From positions 32,954,811 through 33,018,810 of the forward strand of contig NC_045128.1 in the NCBI RefSeq assembly GCF_007655135.1: a DNA stretch of 64,000 nucleotides, written 5' to 3'. The notes beneath the pieces are model-generated. The model searched no databases. It saw only the letters and a list, made by a program, of their open reading frames with translations, and was not told the origin of the DNA. The stretch's first letter is position 1; every line of letters begins with the position of its first letter. Of the stretch, positions 12,750-23,653 are shown one piece after another. The DNA comes from Punica granatum. Taxonomy: Eukaryota > Streptophyta > Magnoliopsida > Myrtales > Lythraceae. A program made the position numbers and the translations under genes.

Positions 12750-13212
12750 AAATAAGAGAGGTGAATATGCAAGTGAAAGTTGGACTTTCCTAGTTGTAAT
12801 TATTACCAATACTAAATTGGGGATATTCTTTTGGATAGATACTAACTATTCGCCATTAAAAGAGCATTCGTGTCCATCGAGCTATATATGCAAAGTCATT
12901 TATGCACTAAGGCCGGTCCGGAGCAAGGGCTAGACCGACCCGGCAATTCGGCTTTAGAGGCCGGGCATCTGACATGAGCTATAGAGAAGGAACAAAGAGT
13001 AGAAGTCGGGACTGAGCCATTTCAACTTCAGTTCAAGCATGAGAAGAGATGCAACAACGGAAATTGGAGAGAATTTTGGCAACTGTGTTTGATGAGACAA
13101 TCGACCATTATCATGGAAAGTACTATTCAAGAATTTGCTTTTACTGGTGACGAGGTCGCCGTATTTGATAACAAATTGATACGCGCAAATTTATGTTATT
13201 GTCAAATTTTAA

Positions 13213-13369
13213 TGGCTTGATTGGTTTGCAAATATGATTTTAAAATCATAACTCTAACCTAATTCTACCCACAGTAAAAAAAAATAACTTTGGATGGATC
13301 AAATTTATACTATACTTTTTCAAAATTAAAATTTGATTTTAAAATTCTACTTTGAAACCAAACGCAGCA
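13213..13369. mobile_element. Tourist-like MITE, copy 3 (internally shortened)
   Basis: Begins TGGCTTGATTGGTTTG and ends GAAACCAAACGCAGCA. It is flanked by TAA at 13210-13212 and 13370-13372. The interior matches the outer parts of copies 1 and 2 but carries the ATAACTTTG/TTTATACTA block only once. It is a smaller derivative of the same family. Confidence 0.75.
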
Positions 13370-13713
13370 TAAGATAGTGAAAGCTGAAAATTGCTCGCTA
13401 TGTTTTGTGGTCTCAATTGGTATTAAAGCAGTCCAAGATATAAACAAATTTATCATAGAGATTCAGAATGACAACATATGAAATGGAATAGGATTTGCGT
13501 CATATATAGACGAGCAATACTTCGGCGCCTAAGGTCTAATGTTTATACAATGGGCGAACTCCGAGAGAGAGCTATAAACATTTGATAGTTATGCACCACA
13601 GAAGCTTTAAAAAGTTCGAGTATACAGTTTTTACCCTTCAACCTGATGTAAACACAACAAAATCTCGGCGAGAAGCAGGAAAATCGGAGATGTTTGTTGA
13701 TGGCGAAGTTGAG

Positions 13714-16700
13714 TCACATCTTTGCTCCTTTAGAGATGAGAATATCCCCGTAAGGGACCTTTTGCTCGACTTTGAGGATGTCTCGGGTAGCGAGGACTGC
13801 AAACGAAAACCAAGCCATTTACTATGCAGTGTAACGAATTCGAACAATCATCGAAGACAAATACAGCAAAATCAAATAAAATGAGTATGGATATTTTGAC
13901 AACTTACCGCAAGTCTGATAGAAGAGCATAGCTGCCCCTTTCCTGTTCATCCCACTAGCAAGGTGGTTCAGCGATTCTACTCGAGGAGCCCCGGGAGTGT
14001 CAAAATGTGCCTTCATCTGCCTGCAATAGATTTGAGGACAATCACGAATGAGCCCGTTATACGACCTTGGTCCTTAACTTGTATCTCCTGCCTAGAAAGT
14101 TTTAGAGGCTTTAAAAAGTATTACGTTCGGATAGTATCAGTAAGCTTATCAATGGCAGGACTGATGATCGGATGTGGGGTTTGAGTTGGTCCAGTCTCGA
14201 CCAAGAGTTCTGCACAGGTAAGAGAAGTGTTCAGATGTGTGGAAGACATTATCCTAACAATGTTCAAAATAATTCTGTAGGTCTTTGTTTTGTATTTGCG
14301 GTGATATTATACCTTGATCTGGTGTTGGGTCTCGTTCGGTTAACCCTGATAGCCTGAAATTCGGATCCGGATTCAACCAGGAGTGCTCCTCTGCTACTGG
14401 TTCGAGGCCACCGCTGCTGTTTCTTGATGAAGAATAGGGCCGCTTCCGGTTTGATCTGCAAACAGTAAGTACTCGCAAAATTCAGTAGACAAGTTCTCAA
14501 CTAGGGACAACTGTGATCAGCATTCAATTGCAGTCCTGCTCGTCCCGGAAAGTCCAAATTAATTCCAAAAAAATTGCATATCTTTCATAGCCTAATCATC
14601 TATAGATGTTTCTTGGGATGAGTGTGCCCTTACTAACCTTCCAGAGTTGACCTCAGAACTCTGTGAAACAAAGCCTTGTGCCGATCCTGAGCTTGGGATG
14701 GATCTTACTTCATCTGTTTTAAACCACATTTGAGCACAAGTCATCTCATTCTGACAGGTCACGTATTCAGTCTAGTGAATTATTGACTTCAAAGATTCAA
14801 CATCTTACCGGAATTTCCAGGAGTAACCAACAAGCGAGGATCAGGAAGGCCTGCGCCATTATTGTCCGTAATCTTGGCTCTTAGCCCTTCCACGATGATT
14901 TCTGATGGCATTCCATTGGTTTCAGGAGGAGCCCGTTGTTTCTCAATAGGAACACCCGCTGACACAGACCCTACTCCAGTTTGGTAGTCTTCAAAAGGCT
15001 TTGAAAGCACATCAAACTCCGTCATACTCGGCCAAACAGTATCTCAACAATCCCCTCATTAATCTAGACAGTAGGTAAAGTGGCTTACAAATCGCATGAA
15101 ATCTTGATAACCGGCTCTTTCTTGAGGTGATGAAGATGATGGCTCAGGTGGTGGCGGTGCCGAGTTCCTTCCTGTATGACAAGGCCATTGCAATGAAATA
15201 ATCGCATCCATACATGTATTCCTACCATAAAATGCTAAACAGAGCTTTTCAAAGTCTGACCAGAAGGTGATTCGTGCGGAAGCTGGCTACTTCTAGTCCA
15301 TAGCTCCATAAGAGGTGCCGGGTAATGGATTTCTCTGCTTGGACCTATTAACCCACAAGATAGAACCACTGGTGGCAGCTCCATCAGGTCGGCAATCTTC
15401 ATAGTAGACATGACACTCGGTCGCTGCAAAAATAAAATAAAATTGCATCACAGATGCATAAGCTAACTGCATGAGAGTTCAATATGCTAAAACTTGCATC
15501 AATGTGGTTAGCTATTTTACTATCAAGTAATAGAACTTGGTCAAATCTTTACATAGGATGTAGAATTGAACAAGCCGAAGCTTTCATTGGAAATCATGGA
15601 CATACATTTCTCTTTCTTCCTCTTCTGGAGACAATATCTGATGAGTTCTGTATCCACGAGTGGTATATATGGCCAGGAATTATTGTTTGTTCATAATCCA
15701 TGAAAAAAGTTGGCAATCTTCTTGGTCTCTTTTTTGTTGGTCCCGGCCTCCCTTTAGCCTGTTTCATTGACTGAACCTGGGTTAGCAAACTTCCAAGTTG
15801 TTCTCTCTAGTTCTGGAAAAATTGGGACAGCTTAATAAGTTCCGCTATGACCTGACTAGCCTCTTTGCATTTGTCTGATGGCTGATTAATTTGATCATCT
15901 GGGTGTTGATCATGGATCTCATCCGCTGCTAATAGGCATATGGGTTAACAAAATGATCTCTTAACTATTTACCAAACATTGTACATCTCGTTGCTTATAT
16001 TAGTGGAAGAACTTCATATGAACTTTGCAGTCTTCGAAAAGAAAATGGAACCTTCAAACAATTTCTCTTTACTGTAACTCCTCCGTCAGTAGGCAAATGT
16101 AAATTAAGTGTCAAGGGGGCTATCAGTTCCACAAACCTCTTGGAGGCTCATTAGGCGGCTGTGGTGATGAGGACACATGAATGCTAGAGATATGCGTGTG
16201 CCCATCCGAAGCAAAATTCAACTGGGTTTCATCATCCCCTTCAATATCAAATCTGCAGAGTAATATAAAGGATATACGGTATTAGATGCAAAATATGAAG
16301 ACCAAAATAGTTCTCTCTCAATACTGCAAATGACATGCTGAAGAATGTGAAAACAGCAGTTGTAATGGCAAAGAATAAAACTAAACCAAGAGAAGTCATG
16401 CATGCTTTCAATCATAAAATGGATGGGTACCTCTCGAAGTGATTAAATAGATCTCTGTCTGTTTGGAAAGAATCAAAACGTTCACACAAGGTGATATTTG
16501 CAGCTTCAGCTGAAAAAGGATGGTCAATTATGTTAAGCTGATAATGGCAACTTGATATAAGCATCAATCTGTAGAAGAATTTATTTATTTCGAACCTTGG
16601 TGAAAGTGCAGAGACTCTACTTCTTCTTTAGGATTCTCATTGGTGCCGGTTTCATTCACGCTGTCTAGCCTCTACATAAAGCAGGGAGACACAACAGACA

Positions 16701-18480
16701 ACACAGAGTTCAGCAGTTTTAGATTAACACGTCAGTTATAACCATTTTTCTTGGTTATTGACAGAGAGCCAGGTCACGCATTGATGTATGAAACAACATG
16801 AAAATATACATCCAGCAACAGCTTAGTGCGAATCAGTGCAGAACATAATAGAAGCTGAATCGAAGCTTTGCTTAAATCAGAAATGATATTTGTCGTCAAG
16901 ATTATATGGTGGGAAATTCCGGTTACCATGGCAAAGTAGGCAGTTTGCTGAAACCCCATGGCGGTGTTTCCGTCAGAATAATTCATGGCACGCTCGACAT
17001 CCTCAACATCTGCCTCTTGGTGATCCGGCAAAGTAACAGCTTCTTTCCTACAAACATGGGAAACGCCCAAGACGTTTTCTGGGTCAGGTGTAATTTGACC
17101 ATCTTACCCCTCTCCCCATGTTCAAGTACATACGCTAAATTGGGTATGAATGTTCGTCTTCAATCGGGCAAATCTCAATGAAGAAGTGTGACACTCACTT
17201 CGCCTGCAACTTTCCTTTCGGCAGCATTTTCCCATCAGGGGCGGGCTTAACCTTCCATGCCTCGTTGATTTCCACCTAGAAAACATAATGGGTTTCCATT
17301 GAAAAGCATAAGGCAAAGATAGAGTTCGAAGAATCGAAGATTTTCTGTTAATTGAGAGAGGTGAGTATGAAGTACCAAAAGACGGGAGACATCATCTGCA
17401 TTGCGGGCAACGCAACCCGCCGTAGCAGGAAACAAATCCAATACATACACCGATTAGATGAGAAATTTCAAAGGCGATTCCAAAATGCGAGATGTTGGAA
17501 GAAGAACGGGCAAGAAAGTACCGTATAGGAGCTTGACTTTTCGCTCGTAAACAATCACGACTCCACCTGAGAGGATTTTTTGAGCGAATGCTCTGTTACA
17601 CTCGGGTTGGGAACAGGGGATATCGTTCGAAAGTCGAAAACTGTAAAGAACAGGGAGTGGAGGAGTGACACGATACCCATCAGTATCCCGGACAGTCTGA
17701 GAGCCATTGGAATCGACGGGTTCAAGATCTCTTCACTGCGAAAGCAGAAGGAAAATGGGCATGAAAGATTGAGTTGGTACAGCTCTGTTGGAATATCAAC
17801 CTGGTCCCGATAAACTGAACAAGATAATAGTCACCATATCTTTATGATGTTGATCTTGTTCAGCTTCCTCCTGTTAATCTTTGCATGCAGAGTCGCGGCC
17901 ATCCTTCATTTGCACGACATGCCACACGGTGTACAGTAGTTACAGACATTCATCAAGGGGAGGAAATCAAATTGAAGAAATATATGGGTACTTGAGCTCA
18001 GAATATACAAAGAAGACAACATATAGAAAGGGAACAAAGCAGAGAGAGGTCACATTTAGAATCCCCTGTTATGAGTCGAATTCAGTCAGCATAATCTATC
18101 CACGAAACACACTCAGATGTTGTAAAACGAAGAAACGAACGGTTTCGTCAAAACGTCAAGCTCAACCGAGCGAGAGAATACAAAGCCAACAATGACACAA
18201 TACAAAGATTCATCCATCTTCAATCACTGTGTAGAATAAGCACGGCTCGCATTGAGCTCACAACAAGATACAGAGAGACGTTGAGCTGTATCAATGTCAA
18301 ACGAACAGAGACAGATGATTTATTGATCAGAGAGCGGAAGAACTCCAGAAACAGAGACGTTGCGAGCTCGTCTGTGAGAAAGAGAGCAACGTCGAGTAAG
18401 CTTGTGGGAGGCGAAAATGGGAATCACCATATCTGCCCCAGCGAAGCTTTCCGAGCTAAGAGCTGGTGGGAGTAGAACAT
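13714..18480 (-). CDS. REC8: REC8/SYN1 meiotic cohesin alpha-kleisin
   Basis: Kleisin that closes the meiotic cohesin ring and is cleaved by separase; nuclear. Twenty exons read on the minus strand: 18480-18428, 17903-17835, 17735-17677, 17566-17522, 17395-17376, 17275-17199, 17047-16927, 16671-16596, 16509-16431, 16252-16137, 15928-15852, 15776-15606, 15423-15261, 15171-15089, 15016-14809, 14713-14638, 14455-14313, 14209-14125, 14020-13908, 13796-13714, about 638 residues. The Rad21/Rec8 N-domain starts MFYSHQLLARKASLGQIW and includes ILNPSIPMALRLSGILMGG. The middle has RKEAVTLP-like and MDYEQTII motifs known from Arabidopsis SYN1. The C-terminal winged helix has HFDTPGAPRVESLN and VPYGDILI. 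Phases agree throughout. The acceptor at 15016 is the least certain; 14998 is an in-frame alternative. Confidence 0.93.
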
Positions 18481-18527
18481 TGCTCTGCCAGTGGAACCTC
18501 CACACTCGCCGGAGCAGCACCAGTGAG

Positions 18528-18586
18528 AAGAGAGAGAGAGAGAGAGAGTGAGAAGACGAGATGTTACAGAGAGAGAGAGAGAGATG
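18528..18586. repeat. (GA)n microsatellite in the REC8 leader/promoter
   Basis: Two AG-repeat blocks lie 48-106 bases upstream of the REC8 ATG, reading as CT-repeats on the coding strand. CT-rich leaders are common in plants. Confidence 0.8.
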
Positions 18587-18599
18587 TGAGAGTGAAATC

Positions 18600-19800
18600 A
18601 GTGAGATGCCACTGCAGAGATCGTTAGGGAGGGCGACGCGAGGAATGATGTGACCCTGCGAGAAGTGATAATGTCACCCGCCACCAGCATGCTGATCCAC
18701 TCAACAGACAGGTGGCAAGAAGAGATTGGTTGAATTAAAACTAGAGGAACCCGCCGGTCGTCTCTACCATTTTGTCCGAAGGACGGACGATAGATCACTT
18801 CTAGCAGACGACATGGTTTTCACTTTTCTTTTGTGTGATAATTTTTCTTTTTTGATGAACTGGAATCGGCTGATCATCGATGTAACATGATGGTAATTCT
18901 TTTATATTACAAGATAAGCATGTTGTTTCCGGATTTCGATCAAGGCAGAAAGGCAATTTCCGATTTTTCGAGAAAATTGGAGATTTTTTTTTCCCTCCAC
19001 TTAAACCCTTGGGGTTCTTTCGGCATTCCTCTATATCGAGGACTTCATGCAGAGGAAGAATTAGTAAATACATGAAGAACTCATGAATTTAATGAAATTA
19101 ACGAAATTAAAATTCTATTTACTAAGAGATAAATACATCACGAGTACATGTAAATGTAAATAAAATTCAAACCGAAGAGTTTCGAGGATGGCCTACACTG
19201 GACAGAATGACCACGTCAATGTAGTTCAGACTCAAGGATCTCCGACTTGGGAGCGTTCGAACCGTCGAGGATGGCATGAACCAATACCGCGTTGGGACGT
19301 TGGGATGAATGGTGGCGGGATCGAACTCGAACTTCCTAGATGATTCAAATATGTGAGAGGCTCTTCTATTTATAGAAGAAGTTTGAACTCATTTATAAGT
19401 GATTCAATCGGGGTTGACATGTGTCCCAGAATGAATATTTAATTTTATACCGGTAACACGTATGTACGTTCCGATTATACCTCTAATTTTGTAAAAGGAT
19501 TCGGTAAGACTAGCAAACGCGTCTTTTCCAAATTGAAACACTCAAGAACAGAATGAAATGACAAAAAAGTGAAATGAGCATTTGTAAATCGTAATAGCTA
19601 CATTGAGCGTTAGTTTGACTATTTGTCATGTTTCAACTCCAATAAATTCGAGGAATACTCTTCTCTTTTTCACCGTTTACCGGTTCATACACGAAAGAAT
19701 ACGGGGCATAAAGAACTCCATCGCTCGCCGTATTTGGTACGGAGAGGTAAGGAAATGGAAAATGGTTGTTCCATTCCATCCCCTTTCCCTTTTTATCAAT
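18600..19800. other. Intergenic: REC8 promoter side and PMT copy A 3' flank
   Basis: No gene is supported. It should contain the REC8 promoter (minus strand) and the 3' untranslated region of PMT copy A. I see no clear TATA box. Confidence 0.5.
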
Positions 19801-19821
19801 ACGTCCAGCAGAAACCATCAT

Positions 19822-22800
19822 TCACCGGTCGACGTTTCCACCTTCCGGTCGCCAAAACCCTTTTACGCCGACCAGAAACTGTTCCTGATGAATGCTCACT
19901 CTCCAGTAAAGTGAAAGTAAGATCGGCCTCAGCTTCTCAAACGTATCGCCTGTGTCTTGCACCAGAAGATATCCGCCCGGTCTCAGTATCCGATCAATCT
20001 CCGCGACTACTTCTACAATGTCGCACCTATTCAAAAAGGAAAGAAAATTAAATTTTACTTTCAAGTTTCGGTTGGGAAGCGAACATTCTGTCAAAGAAGT
20101 AAAGGATTAGTCATACCTTTGCGTAAGATTTTTGAACAGAAAACTCGAATGGAGCAGATCAAATGTTCGCGGATAGGTGTTGAAGGACTCGCACCAGTCA
20201 TGATAGACTCCAATCAATCCTCTGTCGTATATAATCGACAGAGTGTCTTGCATATCGTTCGGGACAACGTTCATTACCCATATTGGCATATCAATAAGGG
20301 CCGCCGCAAATCTGTGACAGAAAAACACAAATACAAGCTTGAAATTTGCCCCTAGTTCCTTCGACTGCAGAAAGAAAGATCTCACGAAATTTTCCAAAAG
20401 TTACGGACAGATTTTCATCTTTCAAAGGATAAAGCATCTCCTTGAAGGACAAGTATTTAGCAGTTTGACGAAAAGGAAACAGAAAAGCCGGATGATGCTT
20501 CAGAACCGAACAGACCCTCAATATCGATCAACCACATATAAATCACAGCATGACTACGGATAAGAGAAGAATTAATGCATGATCCCACGAGTTAACTGAT
20601 GGCGAAAAAGCCGATAGTTTCTGCTCTTACCCTCCGTAACCAGCATTCATGTCCATCACATTTCTCAAGCTTGTCCAGTTAATCCCAATGCCCTCCGAGT
20701 ATACATCAGATATAAGTGCAGACCAATGTTTTGTGTCCTCTTGAAACGTCTTCCTGGTCTCTGATTCAGCCGAAAGGCTAATAGGTCTACTCTTGAGCCT
20801 CTCCGGCCATGGAGCTGGCCACGAGGTATCAGCCGGAAGCCTTGAGATACATTCACTTAGAGGCGCATACCTGCATGTAAACGATGAGAAATATTTGTTA
20901 GTTTTTTTTCCGCCATTGAAGCAAAACTTGTGATGGAATGGTAAATTATGGCAGAAAGTACCATGAACTGTTAGGTTGCCCCTGATTCTTACAGAGAGGT
21001 GGCTCACTCCTTTGTTGGGTTTCGAGGCAGGAAGAGGATGTGGTTTTCTGATATATAACGAGCCCGAACCAAGAGGAGCCGCCCGTCCTAGCCACAACTT
21101 TCCAGCACATGGACTTCGCTAATGCGGCCGTTGCTGCAAGAAACAAGTACCAAAAACACGAATTGTAACAACATAAAATATTTTTAAACTTACTATTGAT
21201 TTCTATAGCTATATGAAATGGAGAAATTTTAGGTCATGAACCATTCCAAATGCTCCGATGCCTCTCATCCTTCCTATACACCGGTGTGGCGGACCAGATA
21301 AAGTACCCTCCGGGCCTGAGAATTCTATTGAGCTCCAACAAAGGCTTCCCACCTGCAATAATATTCATAAAGATCATCAGAGCATTCCCACCGAAGCTTG
21401 GATTTGGACCCTCCACGATTGGCATTGAACAAACATAGGGTCTTGTTAAAAAGGCTGAACACTAAAGCTTAAAGTATTGAAACATTGGATCATATAGTTT
21501 GGACATAGAAAAGGAAAAAATGAGAATTGTACCATCTGCATCCCAACGAACCCTGCACCTCGCACAGTGTAACATATCAAAAGCGTTATCGGGAAATGTC
21601 AATTTCGTGGTCCCGATAACCGCAAGGGTAGCAGGAATCCCTCTTTCTAGAGCAAACTGAATCTGAGCTTCATGTTCGTCCTTTGGCGCAAAGGACATTG
21701 TAATAACATCCCTGTCAAGCAGAGCACCCCCGAAGCTCGCCACTCCACACCCTATGTCTAAGACCACTCTCACGTGCTTTCCCCATTTTACTTCCGGTAG
21801 AGCCTGCAAGTAAAACAGTACTTCCGCGATGAATAAAGCATCAGCGTGGTATGACATACCAAATATATGCTTGAATTGGTAAAATTTTGGGTACCTTCTC
21901 TATTAGTTCAATGTACTTGGTAACTCCGTGTTTGAACTGAGTTCCTCCTCCCGGAAAGACAAAATACTCCCCGTATTTTTGCACCCAATTCTGGTCCTTC
22001 TTGTACTCGACGAGCTTCGGATGAGGAACATTATTGTACCAGATCTGCAATAAAAGAGGCGAAGATTATCTCACTCGCCGAAAGCATTTCTCAGATAGTA
22101 TCTCCTATGAGAAAGGAATCGAGGCGAAGTTTTCGAAAAGGATCATCACTAAAAATCACGATGAGAATTGTAACCAGCTGAACCGATAGATCATCACTTT
22201 TAAATCCATGAAAGGAAAATGGAAAATGGATGCTTAAGCATCAGATGATCGTACAACTCAATCTTACCAAAGGTCTGTTACGAAGCTCACCATATCCCTG
22301 CTCTTAGGCCACCGAACGGGAACCTTGTATCCCGTCGGGATGGGGACCAGGCAGCGTGGGTTCTGGCTGGGGCAATGCCGCTCCCTGTGCTCCATGTGCT
22401 GCCTGCTCTTGAGTGCCTTGATGGCCTTAAGGTTGTCCAGGCAGGGGATGTAGTCCACTGCGGATGGGCCCTGACATAGGGACCACTTGAACCTCTCCGC
22501 TTCGGCCTTACCAAGATCCGTATCATCTGATGGAGCGGGTGATGAGGAGTTGGGGGCACCGGCACTGTTTCGGGGTGGCGGGCCCAAGTCCAGTGAAGGA
22601 GCTGTTGGAGGATGTGGTGGTGGGGAAGCAGAGGAGGAGGAGGAGGTGGTGGCACTGGCACTGTCTAGGGGTGGCAGGCTCGAGACCAATGGAGGAGGCG
22701 GCGGTGAGGAAGCAGAGGAGGAGGAGGAGGAGATACGGAGATCAGAGGAGGAGAAGAGGAGGGGGCGGGGGAAGAGGGAGCTGCCGCCGGTGGAAGAGAA

Positions 22801-22908
22801 GGAGAGGAGGAGGGTGAGGAAGATAAGGAGGAGCGTGGCGGCGAGGAGGATGAACGGGTACTTCCTCTCTTTGAGGACGGCTTGCACCGTCGACGATGGG
22901 ATTGCCAT
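19822..22908 (-). CDS. PMT23-like putative methyltransferase, tandem copy A
   Basis: Type II Golgi membrane protein of the plant PMT (DUF248, Methyltransf_29) family, thought to methylate cell-wall pectin using S-adenosylmethionine. Exons on the minus strand: 22908-22291, 22044-21895, 21803-21533, 21352-21242, 21133-20962, 20870-20631, 20311-20117, 20026-19822, about 653 residues, phases consistent. A short cytosolic head (to KERKYP) precedes one membrane helix (about 18-37), then a Ser/Pro-rich stem. The catalytic part has [17 protein letters not shown] motif [40 protein letters not shown] and [13 protein letters not shown]. It differs from copy B at usually conserved spots (CRVRW for [18 protein letters not shown] for DSSGVGLVIYQK). 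Copy B ends about 745 bases upstream, on the same strand. Confidence 0.92.
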
Positions 22909-23653
22909 TGTTGTTCTTTGTTGAGCCTCTGCTCTCAATAATGATAGATCTATCGAGAGAGAAGAAAGTGAAAGTTTTTCGCACAAAGAGAGTCAAGATC
23001 CTCTTTTTTATGGCGGACGCAGTAAAATTTGACCTGACAGGAATTCAAAATGTCGTTATCAATGCCATGCTGTGTCTTTCTTTTCCGGCAGCAGAACACG
23101 GATTGTTCTGTTTACAGCATCGCTACCATGGGATCGAATAAGCTTGGACCGTTACTGCAGCCTCAAGGAAATGGCAGAGGAACACGGTCCATCTGCGGAG
23201 CCAGGCGCAAAGGTATTATTACAGCACTAATCTGCCCGCAAGAAGACTCGAATGCTTCCTTTTGGAGATGAAGATGGAGATATTCGCGAACTTTCAAATT
23301 GGACTACCACCTCAGTCGTTGAAACTGTTACAAATCATCAGAAAGGGGTCCTGTAGTAGTACAAACTCGTGACACGGCAAATGGCGAAACTCAACAGTTG
23401 ATATCATTCCGTCGATCCCTCGTAGTATAAGTCACTAATATGTCATGTCGAACATCAAAATTCAAGGCATTGCAGCTATATGTTCTTTACAGGACCGAAC
23501 ACAAAAGTATACAAGCAACTCTATTTGCTAGCAAGGGAATGGAAAATGGCATCGTCCAGTTCTGACTGGTTGTTCCATTGCATTGCCTTCCCTTTTTGTT
23601 ATACCAAAAGTGGCCTGTATAATCGTACAGGGGAAAACTAGGGGTCTTCAATT

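Noticed and set aside
15017..15060. Upstream acceptors (TTGTTGAG and CCGAG) for REC8 exon 15
   Set aside because: They do not match the phase-0 end of exon 14, so they would shift the frame; the GACGGAG acceptor at 15016 keeps it.
22487..22924. Plus-strand frame of 145 codons opposite PMT copy A exon 1
   Set aside because: Antisense shadow of a low-complexity Ser/Pro-coding stretch; Glu/Arg-rich with no domain.
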